The position numbers and the translations under genes were made by a program. This document shows, piece by piece, positions 9,380 to 19,417 of a stretch of 64,000 nucleotides of DNA; the first letter of the stretch is position 1, and the number at the start of each line of letters is the position of its first letter. Under the pieces are notes generated by a model that was given only the letters and a program-made list of their open reading frames with translations, did no database searches and had not been told where the DNA came from. The DNA comes from Flavobacterium sp. SLB02 (lineage in GTDB: Bacteria; Bacteroidota; Bacteroidia; Flavobacteriales; Flavobacteriaceae): positions 2,120,522 to 2,184,521 of the forward strand of contig NZ_CP045928.1 in the NCBI RefSeq assembly GCF_009664855.1. Reading direction: 5' to 3'.

Positions 9380-11053
9380 TTATTTATCGGTAACACAACC
9401 TGTAGAAGCGCTTGAAACCGATCTTGCGTATTTAAGTAAAACTCCTTTTGTAACTTTTAGCGGTGGCTGAATCCAAGCCGCTTTACGAGCTGCAAATTCT
9501 TCGTCAGATATCTTCAGGTCGATTGTATTCTTTACAGCATCGATAGCAATTAAATCACCATCTTTTACTAATGCAATACCTCCACCATCATATGCTTCTG
9601 GTGTAATGTGTCCTACGACAAAGCCATGTGAACCTCCGGAGAATCTGCCGTCTGTAATAAGTGCGCAGCTGCTTCCTAATCCGGCTCCAATAATGGCAGA
9701 TGTAGGTTTCAGCATTTCAGGCATCCCCGGACCACCTTTTGGTCCACAATACCTGATGACGACTACATTACCTGGTTTTATTTTTCCGGCCTCAAGACCA
9801 GGAATCACTTCAAATTCACCTTCAAATACAACAGCCGGACCTTCAAAATATTCTCCTTCTTTACCGCTGATTTTTGCTACAGCGCCTTCAGAAGCAAGAT
9901 TTCCGTATAAAACCTGAATATTTCCGGTTGGTTTCAACGCTTTTTGAATTTCATGAATTACTTGTTGTCCGTCTTGTAAATCCGGAGTAGAAGCTAAATT
10001 CTCTGCTACTGTTTTTCCTGTTACCGTCAAACAATCTCCGTGAATCAATCCTACTTTTAATAAATATTTCATTATAGAAGGAATTCCTCCAACTTCATGA
10101 ATATCTTCCATCATGTATTTTCCACTTGGTTTCATGTCTGCCAATACAGGTGTTCTGTCATTAATGGCTTGAAAATCATCCAGAGTAATTTCGATATCCA
10201 CCGCATGAGCCATAGCGATTAAGTGCATAACTGCATTTGTAGAACCTCCTAAAACTGCAACAATTGTAATGGCATTTTCGAAAGCTTTACGAGTCATGAT
10301 ATCTCTTGGCTTAATGTCTTTTTCTAATAATATCTTAATAGCCTCTCCTGCAGCCAAACATTCATCTCTTTTATCCTGACTTAGAGCAGGGTTCGAAGAA
10401 CTGTATGGCAAACTCATTCCTAATGCTTCAATTGCAGAAGACATTGTATTTGCAGTGTACATTCCGCCACAAGCACCAGCTCCGGGACATGCATTTTGAA
10501 TTACACCTTTAAAATCTTCCGGAGTAATTTCATTTTTAACTTTTTTTCCTAAAGCCTCAAAAGCAGAAACAATATTCAAAGATTCACCTTTCCATTTTCC
10601 GGAGTGAATTGATCCTCCGTAAACCATGATAGACGGACGGTTTACTCTTCCCATCGCAATTAAAGCTCCGGGCATATTTTTATCACAGCCAGGAATTGCA
10701 ATAATACCATCGTACCATTGTGCCCCTACAACTGTTTCTATAGAATCTGCAATCACATCACGGGAAACCAATGAATAACGCATTCCTTCAGTTCCGTTAG
10801 AAATTCCGTCACTTACGCCAATGGTATTAAAAATAAGTCCGACCAGATTTGCATCCCAAACACCCTTCTTCACATCTTTTGCTAAATCATTCAGGTGCAT
10901 ATTGCAAGTGTTACCATCGTAACCCATGCTCACAATACCTACTTGTGCTTTTTTCAAATCTTCTTCAGTTAAACCAATACCGTACAACATCGCTTGCGCC
11001 GCAGGTTGTGTTTGATCTTGAGTGATGGTTTTGCTGTACTTATTTAATTCCAT
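9380..11053 (-). CDS. ilvD: dihydroxy-acid dehydratase
   Basis: IlvD dehydrates dihydroxyisovalerate and dihydroxymethylvalerate to the 2-oxo acids of Val and Ile synthesis. The 557-residue protein shows the Fe-S cysteines in [19 protein letters not shown] and [18 protein letters not shown], plus the C-terminal signature [19 protein letters not shown]. It is the first structural gene after the Ile/Val-rich leader peptide and attenuator hairpin, so its expression should follow the charging of tRNA-Ile and tRNA-Val. Confidence 0.96.
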   Translation of the reverse strand: MELNKYSKTITQDQTQPAAQAMLYGIGLTEEDLKKAQVGIVSMGYDGNTCNMHLNDLAKDVKKGVWDANLVGLIFNTIGVSDGISNGTEGMRYSLVSRDVIADSIETVVGAQWYDGIIAIPGCDKNMPGALIAMGRVNRPSIMVYGGSIHSGKWKGESLNIVSAFEALGKKVKNEITPEDFKGVIQNACPGAGACGGMYTANTMSSAIEALGMSLPYSSSNPALSQDKRDECLAAGEAIKILLEKDIKPRDIMTRKAFENAITIVAVLGGSTNAVMHLIAMAHAVDIEITLDDFQAINDRTPVLADMKPSGKYMMEDIHEVGGIPSIMKYLLKVGLIHGDCLTVTGKTVAENLASTPDLQDGQQVIHEIQKALKPTGNIQVLYGNLASEGAVAKISGKEGEYFEGPAVVFEGEFEVIPGLEAGKIKPGNVVVIRYCGPKGGPGMPEMLKPTSAIIGAGLGSSCALITDGRFSGGSHGFVVGHITPEAYDGGGIALVKDGDLIAIDAVKNTIDLKISDEEFAARKAAWIQPPLKVTKGVLLKYARSVSSASTGCVTDK

Positions 11054-11082
11054 TATTGTATTATTTTATTTTAATTTTTATT

Positions 11083-11114
11083 CAAAAAAAAACCTTCCAG
11101 TATTTGGAAGGTTT
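11083..11114 (-). terminator. ilv attenuator terminator
   Basis: AAACCTTCCA (11090-11099) pairs perfectly with TGGAAGGTTT (11105-11114) across a 5-nt loop, and on the minus strand the stem is followed by a run of about eight T. It lies between the leader ORF stop (11138) and the ilvD start (11053), exactly where an attenuator is expected. Confidence 0.85.
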
Positions 11115-11137
11115 CTAATATAGTTTTTCAATTATAT

Positions 11138-11215
11138 TTATACCATTCCCGATGCAGATGTGCTAAACACATTGACAACAACGACAGAAGTAATAATAAT
11201 TGAGATTCGCATCAT
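11138..11215 (-). CDS. ilv operon leader peptide (attenuation), 25 codons
   Basis: The ORF starts with two Met codons and reads MMRISIIITSVVVVNVF and then STSASGMV before TAA. It contains four Ile codons, three of them consecutive, and six Val codons, four of them consecutive. A leader so rich in the end products of the downstream genes, followed 24 nt later by a T-tailed hairpin and then ilvD, is the classic arrangement for ribosome-mediated attenuation. There is no Leu codon, so the leader should sense Ile and Val only. It is too short for ordinary gene calling. Confidence 0.85.
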   Translation of the reverse strand: MMRISIIITSVVVVNVFSTSASGMV

Positions 11216-11231
11216 TTATTTTTTAGTGTCA

Positions 11232-11239
11232 CAAAAGTA
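11232..11239 (-). promoter_or_regulatory. -7 promoter box upstream of the ilv leader
   Basis: On the minus strand the box reads TACTTTTG, a match to the Bacteroidota TAnnTTTG element, 16 nt before the leader ATG. A clear -33 TTTG at the usual distance is not visible. It would give an ilv transcript independent of leuB. Confidence 0.55.
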
Positions 11240-11321
11240 TGAAAACTTACAGAACTAAAAAAATAAAATCTCAACATTTCACATACTTCTTGTTATTTAT
11301 TTCATTATTTTAATAAAAAAC

Positions 11322-12440
11322 CTAAACAATTGTCGATTGACCGATATGAACATTGTCATTATTAAAATATAGCAAGTCATCTTTGCTGAAAATAAAATTT
11401 GAAACAAACTCGCCTACTTCATTTGTACCGAATTTTGAATCTGGTTTTAAATCAACCGTAACAACTTTATATTCGATTGCTTTTTCAACCGCCTGATAAA
11501 TTACATTTGCTTCTTTGAATAAACCAAAATGCTCTAATAGCATCGCAGCTGATAAAATGGAAGCAATTGGGTTGGCAATATTTTTTCCTTTTGCCTGAGG
11601 ATAAGAACCGTGAATTGGTTCAAACAATGCATTTTTTTCTCCTAAAGATGCTGATGCCAATAAACCGATAGATCCTGTAATAACACTTGCTTCATCTGAT
11701 AAAATATCTCCAAATAAATTTTCCGTCAAAATCACATCAAATTGTTTTGGATTCAAAATCAATTGCATTGCTGCATTATCCACAAATAAAAAATCTAAAG
11801 CCACATCAGGATAATTCGCACTCACTTTCTGAACAACTTTTCTCCATAATCTTGAGGTTTCCAAAACATTTGCTTTGTCGACCATTGTCAGCTTTTTGCG
11901 TCGGTTTTGTGCCGATTTAAAAGCTAAATGTGCAATTCTGGTAATTTCTTCTTCTGAATATTCACATAAATCCGAAGCATGTGTTCCTTCTTCATTTAAT
12001 GTTTTAGCTCCAAAATAAGCGCCACCTGTTAATTCTCTGAAAATAGTAAAATCAGCTCCTTCGATAATTTCTCTTTTTAAAGGAGAAGCATCAATTAAAG
12101 CTTTATAAGGTTTTATAGGACGAATGTTAGCAAACAATCCAAGCTCTTTACGAAGCCTTAACAATCCCTGCTCCGGACGAACTTTTGCATTTGGATTATT
12201 ATCATACTTAGGATCCCCGATCGCACCAAACAAAACCGCATCTGTGTTCAAACAAAGATTCAGGGTTTGCTCCGGTAATGGATTTCCTGTTTTATCAATA
12301 GCAATGGCTCCCATGAGCGCCTCTTCAAATACAAATTCATGATTGTACACCTCACCAATAGCGTATAATGCTTTTTTGGCTTGTAAAATTACTTCTGGTC
12401 CAATTCCGTCTCCTGATAAAACTGCTATTTTCAAATTCAT
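11322..12440 (-). CDS. leuB: 3-isopropylmalate dehydrogenase
   Basis: LeuB oxidatively decarboxylates 3-isopropylmalate in leucine synthesis with NAD+. The 372-residue protein opens with MNLKIAVLSGDGIGPEVI and contains the substrate-binding Arg cluster (RPEQGLLRLRKELGLFANIRP), the metal-binding DILSDEAS segment and EPIHGSYPQAKGKNIANP. It lies 89 bp downstream of leuA on the same strand and 106 bp before the ilv leader. LeuC and LeuD, needed between LeuA and LeuB, are not in the window. Confidence 0.95.
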   Translation of the reverse strand: MNLKIAVLSGDGIGPEVILQAKKALYAIGEVYNHEFVFEEALMGAIAIDKTGNPLPEQTLNLCLNTDAVLFGAIGDPKYDNNPNAKVRPEQGLLRLRKELGLFANIRPIKPYKALIDASPLKREIIEGADFTIFRELTGGAYFGAKTLNEEGTHASDLCEYSEEEITRIAHLAFKSAQNRRKKLTMVDKANVLETSRLWRKVVQKVSANYPDVALDFLFVDNAAMQLILNPKQFDVILTENLFGDILSDEASVITGSIGLLASASLGEKNALFEPIHGSYPQAKGKNIANPIASILSAAMLLEHFGLFKEANVIYQAVEKAIEYKVVTVDLKPDSKFGTNEVGEFVSNFIFSKDDLLYFNNDNVHIGQSTIV

Positions 12441-12485
12441 AACGTCTCGTTCTTTATGTATTTAAATCCTTATTTTTTGTTTCTT

Positions 12486-12526
12486 CTTTGTTCTATTCTC
12501 TTTAATCTATTCTCTTTATTCTATAT
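12486..12526. repeat. pyrimidine/purine word repeat in the leuA-leuB spacer
   Basis: The word TCTATTCTCTTTA recurs with small changes across the 89-bp spacer (plus-strand view). The same word family fills the hisD-hisC spacer (25465-25590) and, as CTCTATTTTCGATA, the hisF-hisIE spacer near 20100-20140. Confidence 0.55.
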
Positions 12527-12529
12527 TAA

Positions 12530-13711
<1,182 letters not shown>

Positions 13712-13740
13712 TTATTTAATGTAATTTCACATCTTGATAA

Positions 13741-13748
13741 CAAATATA
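13741..13748 (-). promoter_or_regulatory. -7 promoter box upstream of leuA
   Basis: The minus strand reads TATATTTG, matching TAnnTTTG, 30 nt before the leuA start. An imperfect inverted repeat with CAGTA/TACTG ends (13762-13794) lies just upstream, between leuA and the divergent unknown gene, and could be an operator. No leucine leader peptide is visible here. Confidence 0.45.
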
Positions 13749-13860
13749 TATTGTACTTCTTCAGTACGAAATTCATTTTAATGAAATTATACTGTTCATA
13801 AAGCAATTTATAACGTATTAAACAATTAATAATCAATAAGTTACACTATTATATTTTACA

Positions 13861-15405
13861 ATGGCTAACCATCAAAAAGATTTCTTATTTGTATTAATAA
13901 AATCACTTTCTAAATCCGAAAAAAGACAGTTTAAGATTTTTGCAAGCCGTTTAGAGACGAGTTCAAATACGAAATTCATCGAATTATTCAATATCTTAGA
14001 TAAATCTGAAAACTACGATGAAAAGCTTATTCTTAAGAGCGGGATCATTAAAAAAGTACAGTTATCTAACTTAAAATCATACTTATACAAGCAAATTCTG
14101 GTAAGTATTCGACTGAATATTCCTAGTCAGAACATTCGTTATCAATTGCGCGAACAAATAGATTTTGCCGGTATCCTATATAATAAAGGTTTATATAAAC
14201 AGAGTTTGAAGATTCTGGATAAGACAAAAATCATTGCTCTTGAAAATGATGAGAAATATATGGCGTATGAGATTGTGGAGTTCGAAAAACTAATCGAATC
14301 ACAGTATATTACCCGAAGTATTCAAGGGCGCGCGGATGAATTGGTTATTCAGGCCAAAGAATTAAACTATCGAAATACAATCTCAAGCAAATTATCGAAT
14401 TTATCGCTTCAGCTTTACGGGATCATGCTTAAAACAGGTTACGTTAAAAATGATGAGGAATACAAATATATCGATGATTATTTCAACAAACATATTGCTA
14501 AGTTAGACGAGAGCAAGTTTGGTTTTCGCGAAAAGTATTGGTTTTATAATGCTAATTTATGGCGTAGTTTTCTTGTTCAGGATTTTCTGGCAAGTTATAA
14601 ATATGCCTATAAATGGGTTACGTTGTTTTATGACAACCAAAATATGATTTATCAGAATCCCGTATTTTTTCTAAAAGGAAATCATTACTTTCTGGAATCT
14701 TTATATATGTTGAAATACAAATCGAATTTCAAAAAATACCTTTCTCTTTTAGAAGAAACAATTAAGGATGAAAAATTCCCTGTAAATGACAACATTGCAT
14801 CGCTATCATTTCTATACGTTTACAACAATAAGCTAAATTTGCATATTCTGGAAGGTACGTTTGCCGAAAGCGAATATTTGATTCCTGAGATTTTAGAAAA
14901 GATCAAAATACACAGCGAACATCTTGATGAACATCACGAAATGTTGTTTTTCTATAAAATAGCGTCTATTTATTTTGGAAACGAAAAGTATAATGAATGC
15001 ATCTTTTATCTAGACAAAATCATTAACAATAAAAACTTATCTATGCGTGAGGATCTAATGTGTTTTGCGAGACTCTTGTCTTTAATTGCGCATTATGAGC
15101 TTGGAAAAGATTATTATCTTGAAAATCATCTTAAAAACACCTATAAGTTTCTAATAAAAATGAATGATCTTCATGAGGTTCAAAAGGAAATTATCAAGTT
15201 TTTAAGGAATTTGAACAACTTATATCCTGCAGATATCAAAAAAGAATTCATTAAAATGCGTTTGCGTTTTATTGAATTAGAAAAGAATACTTATGAAAAA
15301 AGAGCTTTTCTTTATTTAGATATTATTTCATGGCTTGAAAGCAAAATCGAGAATAGAAAAATTGCTGATATTATTAAAGAAAAAGCGAAGTTGAATAGTC
15401 GATAG
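13861..15405 (+). CDS. unknown helical repeat protein, 514 aa
   Basis: I do not recognise a named family. The protein has no signal peptide or membrane segment and is rich in Lys, Leu, Tyr and Phe with long amphipathic helices. The spacing of LYNKGLYKQSLKILDKTK and YFGNEKYNECIFYLDKI resembles TPR-like helical hairpins. The opening KDFLFVLIKSLSKSEKRQFKIFAS is likely a separate N-terminal helical unit. It diverges from leuA and is followed by a terminator hairpin at 15461-15497. A cytoplasmic scaffold role is conceivable, but no function can be given from sequence. Confidence 0.8.
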   Translation: MANHQKDFLFVLIKSLSKSEKRQFKIFASRLETSSNTKFIELFNILDKSENYDEKLILKSGIIKKVQLSNLKSYLYKQILVSIRLNIPSQNIRYQLREQIDFAGILYNKGLYKQSLKILDKTKIIALENDEKYMAYEIVEFEKLIESQYITRSIQGRADELVIQAKELNYRNTISSKLSNLSLQLYGIMLKTGYVKNDEEYKYIDDYFNKHIAKLDESKFGFREKYWFYNANLWRSFLVQDFLASYKYAYKWVTLFYDNQNMIYQNPVFFLKGNHYFLESLYMLKYKSNFKKYLSLLEETIKDEKFPVNDNIASLSFLYVYNNKLNLHILEGTFAESEYLIPEILEKIKIHSEHLDEHHEMLFFYKIASIYFGNEKYNECIFYLDKIINNKNLSMREDLMCFARLLSLIAHYELGKDYYLENHLKNTYKFLIKMNDLHEVQKEIIKFLRNLNNLYPADIKKEFIKMRLRFIELEKNTYEKRAFLYLDIISWLESKIENRKIADIIKEKAKLNSR

Positions 15406-15460
15406 AAAATTAAATTTCAAGTTTTTATCTTGAACGAAGTCTCGGTAGCAAATTCCAATA

Positions 15461-15497
15461 AAAAAGCCTGAAAAGACCTTAATCTTTTCAGGCTTTT
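15461..15497 (+). terminator. intrinsic terminator after the 514-aa protein gene
   Basis: AAAAGCCTGAAAAGA (15462-15476) pairs fully with TCTTTTCAGGCTTTT (15483-15497) across a 6-nt loop. The 15-bp stem starts 57 bp past the stop codon. Confidence 0.8.
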
Positions 15498-15498
15498 G

Positions 15499-15593
15499 TC
15501 ATTTCGACGCAGGGGAAATCCTCGTGAGAAGCTCGACAAAGATTGGGTTTTCGTTGCGGAGTTACTTGCGAGGATTTCTCCTGCGTAGAAATG
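15499..15593. repeat. REP-like inverted-repeat element
   Basis: The left arm CATTTCGACGCAGGGGAAAT-CCTCG (15500-15524) is matched by the right arm CGAGGATTTCTCCTGCGTAG-AAATG (15569-15593) with few mismatches. The middle contains GGAGTTACTTGCG. A degenerate right arm recurs at 2821-2863, so this is a dispersed family in this genome. No coding potential is credible. Confidence 0.75.
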
Positions 15594-15623
15594 AGAAACT
15601 GCACGGAAATAGTGTTGCGAAAT

Positions 15624-15715
15624 GATTGTCCTAGCCCCGATAGAAGTGGAAATCCTTTTGTGTCCGCCGTGGCGGACACAAAAGATTGGAACGTATAGCG
15701 GGATTAGCTCCTAAA
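15624..15715. repeat. dispersed 92-bp repeat with internal hairpin (copy 1)
   Basis: The element runs from GATTGTCCTAGCCCCGATAG to TTAGCTCCTAAA. Its centre is a stem CCTTTTGTGTCCGCC/GGCGGACACAAAAG, with a second complementary region CTAGCCCC.../...GGGATTAG at the ends. A diverged copy lies at 32697-32798. The end-to-end pairing suggests a structured RNA or a non-autonomous mobile element. I recall similar intergenic sequences in flavobacterial genomes but cannot verify this here. Confidence 0.7.
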
Positions 15716-15765
15716 AAAATAGTTTTATGGCGGAAATTGAAATGACAAGATTGTCTATAAACAAT

Positions 15766-15798
15766 AAACCCGACAAGTTTTAAAAACCTGTCGGGTTT
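15766..15798. terminator. hairpin, possible terminator
   Basis: AAACCCGACA (15766-15775) pairs with TGTCGGGTTT (15789-15798) across 13 nt. No gene end lies close by, so it may belong to the repeat cluster rather than to a transcription unit. Confidence 0.45.
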
Positions 15799-15916
15799 AC
15801 TATTTGCATACAATTCAAATGCAATAAAAAGATCCCAAATCCTAAATGGTTTATGTCCCAACCTTTGTCAAAGTTTTAAACTTTGACAAAGATCTTTGCC
15901 TAAAGTTATCGAATAA

Positions 15917-15957
15917 AAAATCCCAAACTCCAGTCAAGAATTGGAATTTGGGATTTT
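15917..15957 (-). terminator. intrinsic terminator of the M1 peptidase gene
   Basis: AAAATCCCAAA...CCA pairs with TGG...TTTGGGATTTT, and on the minus strand the stem is followed by a T-rich run. It lies 24 bp past the peptidase stop. Confidence 0.8.
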
Positions 15958-15980
15958 AAAAACTTGAAAATTTTTAGGTT

Positions 15981-17654
15981 TTATTCTATAATATTAGAAG
16001 TCGTCACATAAAAATCTTTACTCACTTCTACTTTTCTATCTTCATTATTTGTCTTCTCTGATTTCCATTCTGTTGTTGGTTTTAACCAAATATCTTCACC
16101 ATTCAAATTCACTTTTACAGGCATATCAAACTTTGCTACACAATTTGTCCAGTGATATCCAAAAGATCCGTCTTTGAACATATATTCAAAAACAGGAATT
16201 TGAGTTGTAGTCAAATATTGCGCATAAACCCTGTTGAAGTTAATTCCTGATTGTGTATTGATATAATCCTCAATTTGCTTTCCGGTAACAGTTTGATGAT
16301 AAAAAGTACTGTTTAAACCTCTTAAAATAGATTTCCATTTTGCATCGTCATTGATAATCTGGCGCATCATATGCAGCATACTTGCTCCTTTTGGATACAT
16401 ATCGCCTGATCCTTCATTGTTTACCTCATAATTACCTATAATTGGCTTATCGTTTTTGATACCTTTTCTGCAGCCAATGATATATTCGGCAGCAGCATCT
16501 TTTCCGTAATAATATTCAAGGAAAAGGCTTTCAGAATAGTTGGTAAAACTTTCGTGCACCCACATATCGGCAATATCTTTATAAGTGATATTATTAGCAA
16601 ACCATTCATGTCCTGATTCGTGAATAATAATAAAATCAAATTTTAATCCCCAACCCGTTCCGCTTAAGTCACGGCCTAAATAACCATTTTTATAACCATT
16701 TCCGTAAGTTACGCTACTTTGATGCTCCATACCCAAATAAGGAGCTTCGACCAATTTATAGCTGTCTTCGTAAAAAGGATACGGTCCAAACCAGTTTTCA
16801 AACGCCTTAAGCATTTTTGGAGCATCTTTAAATTGCTCTTTGGCCAAAGCCAAATTATAACTCAAAACATAATAATTACAATCTAAATCGCCTTTTTCTC
16901 CTTTAAATTTCTCTGAGAAGTTTACATAATCACCAATATTAATGTTTACGCCATAATTATTAATTGGGTTAGAAACATACCAATTAAAAGTCTTGGTTCC
17001 GTCTTTTTCCTTATTAACGCTTTGCAGTCTTCCGTTTGAAACATCAGTCAAATGTCCGGGAACATTCACGCTAATCAGCATATTTTCGACTTCGTCATAC
17101 ATATGATCTTTGTTTGGCCACCAAACGCTGGCGCCTAATCCCTGACAGGATGAAGCGATAAAATCTTTTCCGTTTTTGTCTTTTTTCCAGGTAATTCCGC
17201 CATCCCACGGTGGATTAACCGCTTCTTTTGGTTTTCCTCCAAATGAAATTACGATTTCCTTCGTCTCACCTACTTTTTGCGCAGCTGTTAATTCAATAAA
17301 AAAAGCATTTCCGTCTCTTTCAAATTTCAATTCTTTTCCATCTTGAGTCACTTTGTAGATTTGCATAGGTTCCTGCAAATCAATCTGCATTTTATTATAA
17401 GCTGTCAAAACAGTATAACGAACCGTATTTGAGCCTGTAATCGTTTTTTCTTTTGGATTTACTTTTACATCTAAATGATAATATTTTAAATCCCACCAGG
17501 CACGTTCTTTTGTAATGCTTCCGCGTAAAGAATCCTGATGTGTAAAAACGGTTTCAGACTTATTCAGAAGTCCTTGTGCATTGGCAGTAAAACCAAACAA
17601 AAAGGCGATAAAAACGCCACCAAAGTATTTTTTCATACGAAGTAAATATTTCAT
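15981..17654 (-). CDS. secreted M1 family metallopeptidase
   Basis: The protein has an N-terminal signal peptide (MKKYFGGVFIAFLFGFTANAQ) and the M1 aminopeptidase architecture: a beta-rich N-terminal domain and a gluzincin catalytic domain. The zinc site is IIHESGHEWFANNITYKDIADMWVHESF, which gives HExxH and the third Glu ligand 19 residues downstream. LGMEHQSS corresponds to the GxMEN exopeptidase loop with His in place of Asn. At 557 residues it lacks the long helical C-terminal domain of full-length aminopeptidase N. Two Met starts are possible (17654 and 17636); the second gives the most canonical signal peptide. It probably trims peptides in the periplasm or outside the cell. Confidence 0.9.
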   Translation of the reverse strand: MKYLLRMKKYFGGVFIAFLFGFTANAQGLLNKSETVFTHQDSLRGSITKERAWWDLKYYHLDVKVNPKEKTITGSNTVRYTVLTAYNKMQIDLQEPMQIYKVTQDGKELKFERDGNAFFIELTAAQKVGETKEIVISFGGKPKEAVNPPWDGGITWKKDKNGKDFIASSCQGLGASVWWPNKDHMYDEVENMLISVNVPGHLTDVSNGRLQSVNKEKDGTKTFNWYVSNPINNYGVNINIGDYVNFSEKFKGEKGDLDCNYYVLSYNLALAKEQFKDAPKMLKAFENWFGPYPFYEDSYKLVEAPYLGMEHQSSVTYGNGYKNGYLGRDLSGTGWGLKFDFIIIHESGHEWFANNITYKDIADMWVHESFTNYSESLFLEYYYGKDAAAEYIIGCRKGIKNDKPIIGNYEVNNEGSGDMYPKGASMLHMMRQIINDDAKWKSILRGLNSTFYHQTVTGKQIEDYINTQSGINFNRVYAQYLTTTQIPVFEYMFKDGSFGYHWTNCVAKFDMPVKVNLNGEDIWLKPTTEWKSEKTNNEDRKVEVSKDFYVTTSNIIE

Positions 17655-17816
17655 TTAATCGAAATAAACAGAGCATTTCGACAAGCTTAAAGTTCAACAA
17701 ATGTAAACATTCGAATCAAGTTTTGAATGATTTTATAATCCTGATTCGGAGAATTTAATGTTAAAATTTATTTATTCTTCTGTATTTTAGCCAATCAAAT
17801 TCATTTATACCATTTT

Positions 17817-18515
17817 ATGAAAATTAGTGCCATTATTACCTTTTTAATTTTTACATGCTCGGCGACAAATTATTCACAAACGATTCCAATTCATAAAACA
17901 AATGAAAAAATAAACATCGACGGAGACTTATCCGATTGGAAAACTTCATTTTTAGGGCCATTTGTAATTCATAATTCCGGAGAAAGCGCCACTCAAAATA
18001 CTTTTGTCTCACTTGCGTGGAATGATCAAAACCTATATATTGCCTATCATTCTGACGATTCTAAAATAGTAGGAACACCTCAAAAAAAAGATGCTTCAAT
18101 TTTTAATACCGATGATTTGGTCGAATTTTTTATTGATCCCGACGGCGACAGCCAAAATTATCTGGAAATCGGAGTAAATGCTTTTTCGTCTAATTATGAT
18201 TTATTGCTAAAATGTATTTCGCCCAATTGTGGCGGTTGGAATACTACTATGAGTTTTGATATTGCAGGATTAGAAACTGTAAGTAAAATAACTTCCGAAG
18301 GTTATAATACTGAAATTAAGATTCCTTTTTCGAGTTTAAAAACCATTAAAAACGGCAATTTTAATCAACCAAAAGCAGGAACAAAATGGAAAGGAAATGC
18401 TTTTAGAATTGATTACGGTAACACAACGGAATATCTTGCATTACAATATCATAAGAGTTTAAAACATGGCTTTCACCAACCGGAGGAATTTGCGGTTTTT
18501 GAGTTTATGGAGTAG
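17817..18515 (+). CDS. secreted CBM9-like carbohydrate-binding protein
   Basis: This 232-residue protein has a signal peptide ending near NYSQ and a CBM9-like domain: IDGDLSDWK at the start, WNDQNLYIAYHSDDSKI, and NTDDLVEFFIDPDGDSQNYLEIGVNA. Such domains usually bind sugars at the ends of xylan or cellulose chains, or serve as binding modules in enzymes. Here the domain stands alone with no catalytic partner. It diverges from the M1 peptidase. The fold is clear; the ligand is unknown. Confidence 0.8.
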   Translation: MKISAIITFLIFTCSATNYSQTIPIHKTNEKINIDGDLSDWKTSFLGPFVIHNSGESATQNTFVSLAWNDQNLYIAYHSDDSKIVGTPQKKDASIFNTDDLVEFFIDPDGDSQNYLEIGVNAFSSNYDLLLKCISPNCGGWNTTMSFDIAGLETVSKITSEGYNTEIKIPFSSLKTIKNGNFNQPKAGTKWKGNAFRIDYGNTTEYLALQYHKSLKHGFHQPEEFAVFEFME

Positions 18516-18609
18516 CGCCGAGATGGTACGCGGATGACACTGATTCGCTTACGCGAAAACACGGATTTATAAGGATTTTTTATTCTTTTTTATTAATTTC
18601 AATTTTCGT

Positions 18610-18650
18610 CAGACTGAACGAAGTCGAAGTCCCGCAAAGTGATTCAACAA
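18610..18650 (+). repeat. half copy of a dispersed hairpin repeat
   Basis: AGACTGAACGAAGTCGAAGT followed by CCCGCAAAGTGATT matches the left arm of the hairpin at 19332-19396 with few changes. The right arm is reduced to ATTAGACTTTGG. Confidence 0.6.
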
Positions 18651-18687
18651 ATTAGACTTTGGATTTGTGAAGTACTTTTTTTAATCT

Positions 18688-19293
18688 TTAATTGATAAAC
18701 TGTGGTAGCAAATTAAATTTAACTTCAGAATAAGGTACATCGTTTTGAACTAAAAATTTAAAAACCTTATTATTTTCTTTCATTTTATAAATTTCAAATA
18801 TAGTTTTATTGGACTGAATATAAATATTTTGCAAGAACCGATCATTTAGATCTCCGCAAACTTGATAAGTTTGTAAAAACATAGAAATCCCTTCTTTTAA
18901 AACTTCAGGACTAGTAAATTCTTTTGGGAGAAATATATTAACAAAAGAATTACTATCTATGTATATCTCTCCAGTGCTACCATTAATTGTACTAAAACTA
19001 CCGTGAGCACTTTTTTCTAAAAACAAAATTAATCGTTGACCAGTTTTTAACTCTTTAATTTTTGGATCACAAATCCATTCCTTCCAGATCTGGACCTTAA
19101 TTTTTAAAGATGATCTCCCTTTTACAAACTGGTTTATTGTAAATTCATATTCATCCTTTGAAACTTTAGAAATGGTTCCGTCAACAATTAAATCTGCCTT
19201 CGCAATAACAATTGCATATGGTACTTCATGTTTTTTGAATCCGTAGTTTAAAGTTGGAAGCAAAAACAAAAACAGACACACAAATAGTTTCAT
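18688..19293 (-). CDS. small secreted protein of unknown function
   Basis: The 201-residue product starts with a clear signal peptide (MKLFVCLFLFLLPTLNYG). The mature part has a beta-rich pattern: ADLIVDGTISKVSKDEYEFTI, then KVQIWKEWICDPKIKELKTGQ and RLILFLEK. The run of alternating hydrophobic residues around VDGTISKV suggests an OB-like barrel, but I cannot assign a family. Three Cys remain in the mature part. It follows the his operon on the same strand but is separated from hisIE by a hairpin repeat, so it is probably a separate unit. Confidence 0.75.
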   Translation of the reverse strand: MKLFVCLFLFLLPTLNYGFKKHEVPYAIVIAKADLIVDGTISKVSKDEYEFTINQFVKGRSSLKIKVQIWKEWICDPKIKELKTGQRLILFLEKSAHGSFSTINGSTGEIYIDSNSFVNIFLPKEFTSPEVLKEGISMFLQTYQVCGDLNDRFLQNIYIQSNKTIFEIYKMKENNKVFKFLVQNDVPYSEVKFNLLPQFIN

Positions 19294-19331
19294 AAGACTT
19301 ATGCTTTTAGCTAAAATAATACTTTTTTATC

Positions 19332-19396
19332 AGACTGAGCGAAGTCGAAGTCCCCGCAAAGTGATTTAGCAACGGGACCTCGACTTCACTCAGTCT
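19332..19396. repeat. dispersed hairpin repeat downstream of hisIE
   Basis: AGACTGAGCGAAGTCGAAGT-CCC is complementary to GGGACCTCGACTTCACTCAG-TCT, giving a long near-perfect hairpin 22 bp past the hisIE stop. A half copy lies at 18610-18650. It could end or stabilise the his transcript, but it lacks a T-run directly after the stem. Confidence 0.7.
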
Positions 19397-19417
19397 AACA
19401 ATTGAAATTATTTTTTA

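Larger units (their letters stand above)
15406..15980. other. 575-bp intergenic region made of repeats and hairpins
   Basis: This region holds, in order, a terminator (15461-15497), an inverted-repeat element (15499-15593), a second dispersed element (15624-15715), a hairpin AAACCCGACA/TGTCGGGTTT (15766-15798) and a terminator for the M1 peptidase gene (15917-15957). Minus-strand reading frames of 63 and 76 codons cross these palindromes and are not credible genes. Confidence 0.75.

Noticed and set aside
13712..13860. Leucine leader peptide upstream of leuA.
   Set aside because: No short ORF with Leu runs and no T-tailed hairpin was found between leuA and the divergent gene.
15488..15861. 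Two overlapping minus-strand reading frames of 63 and 76 codons.
   Set aside because: They lie entirely across inverted repeats, a dispersed element and a hairpin, have no family resemblance and would need to read palindromes.
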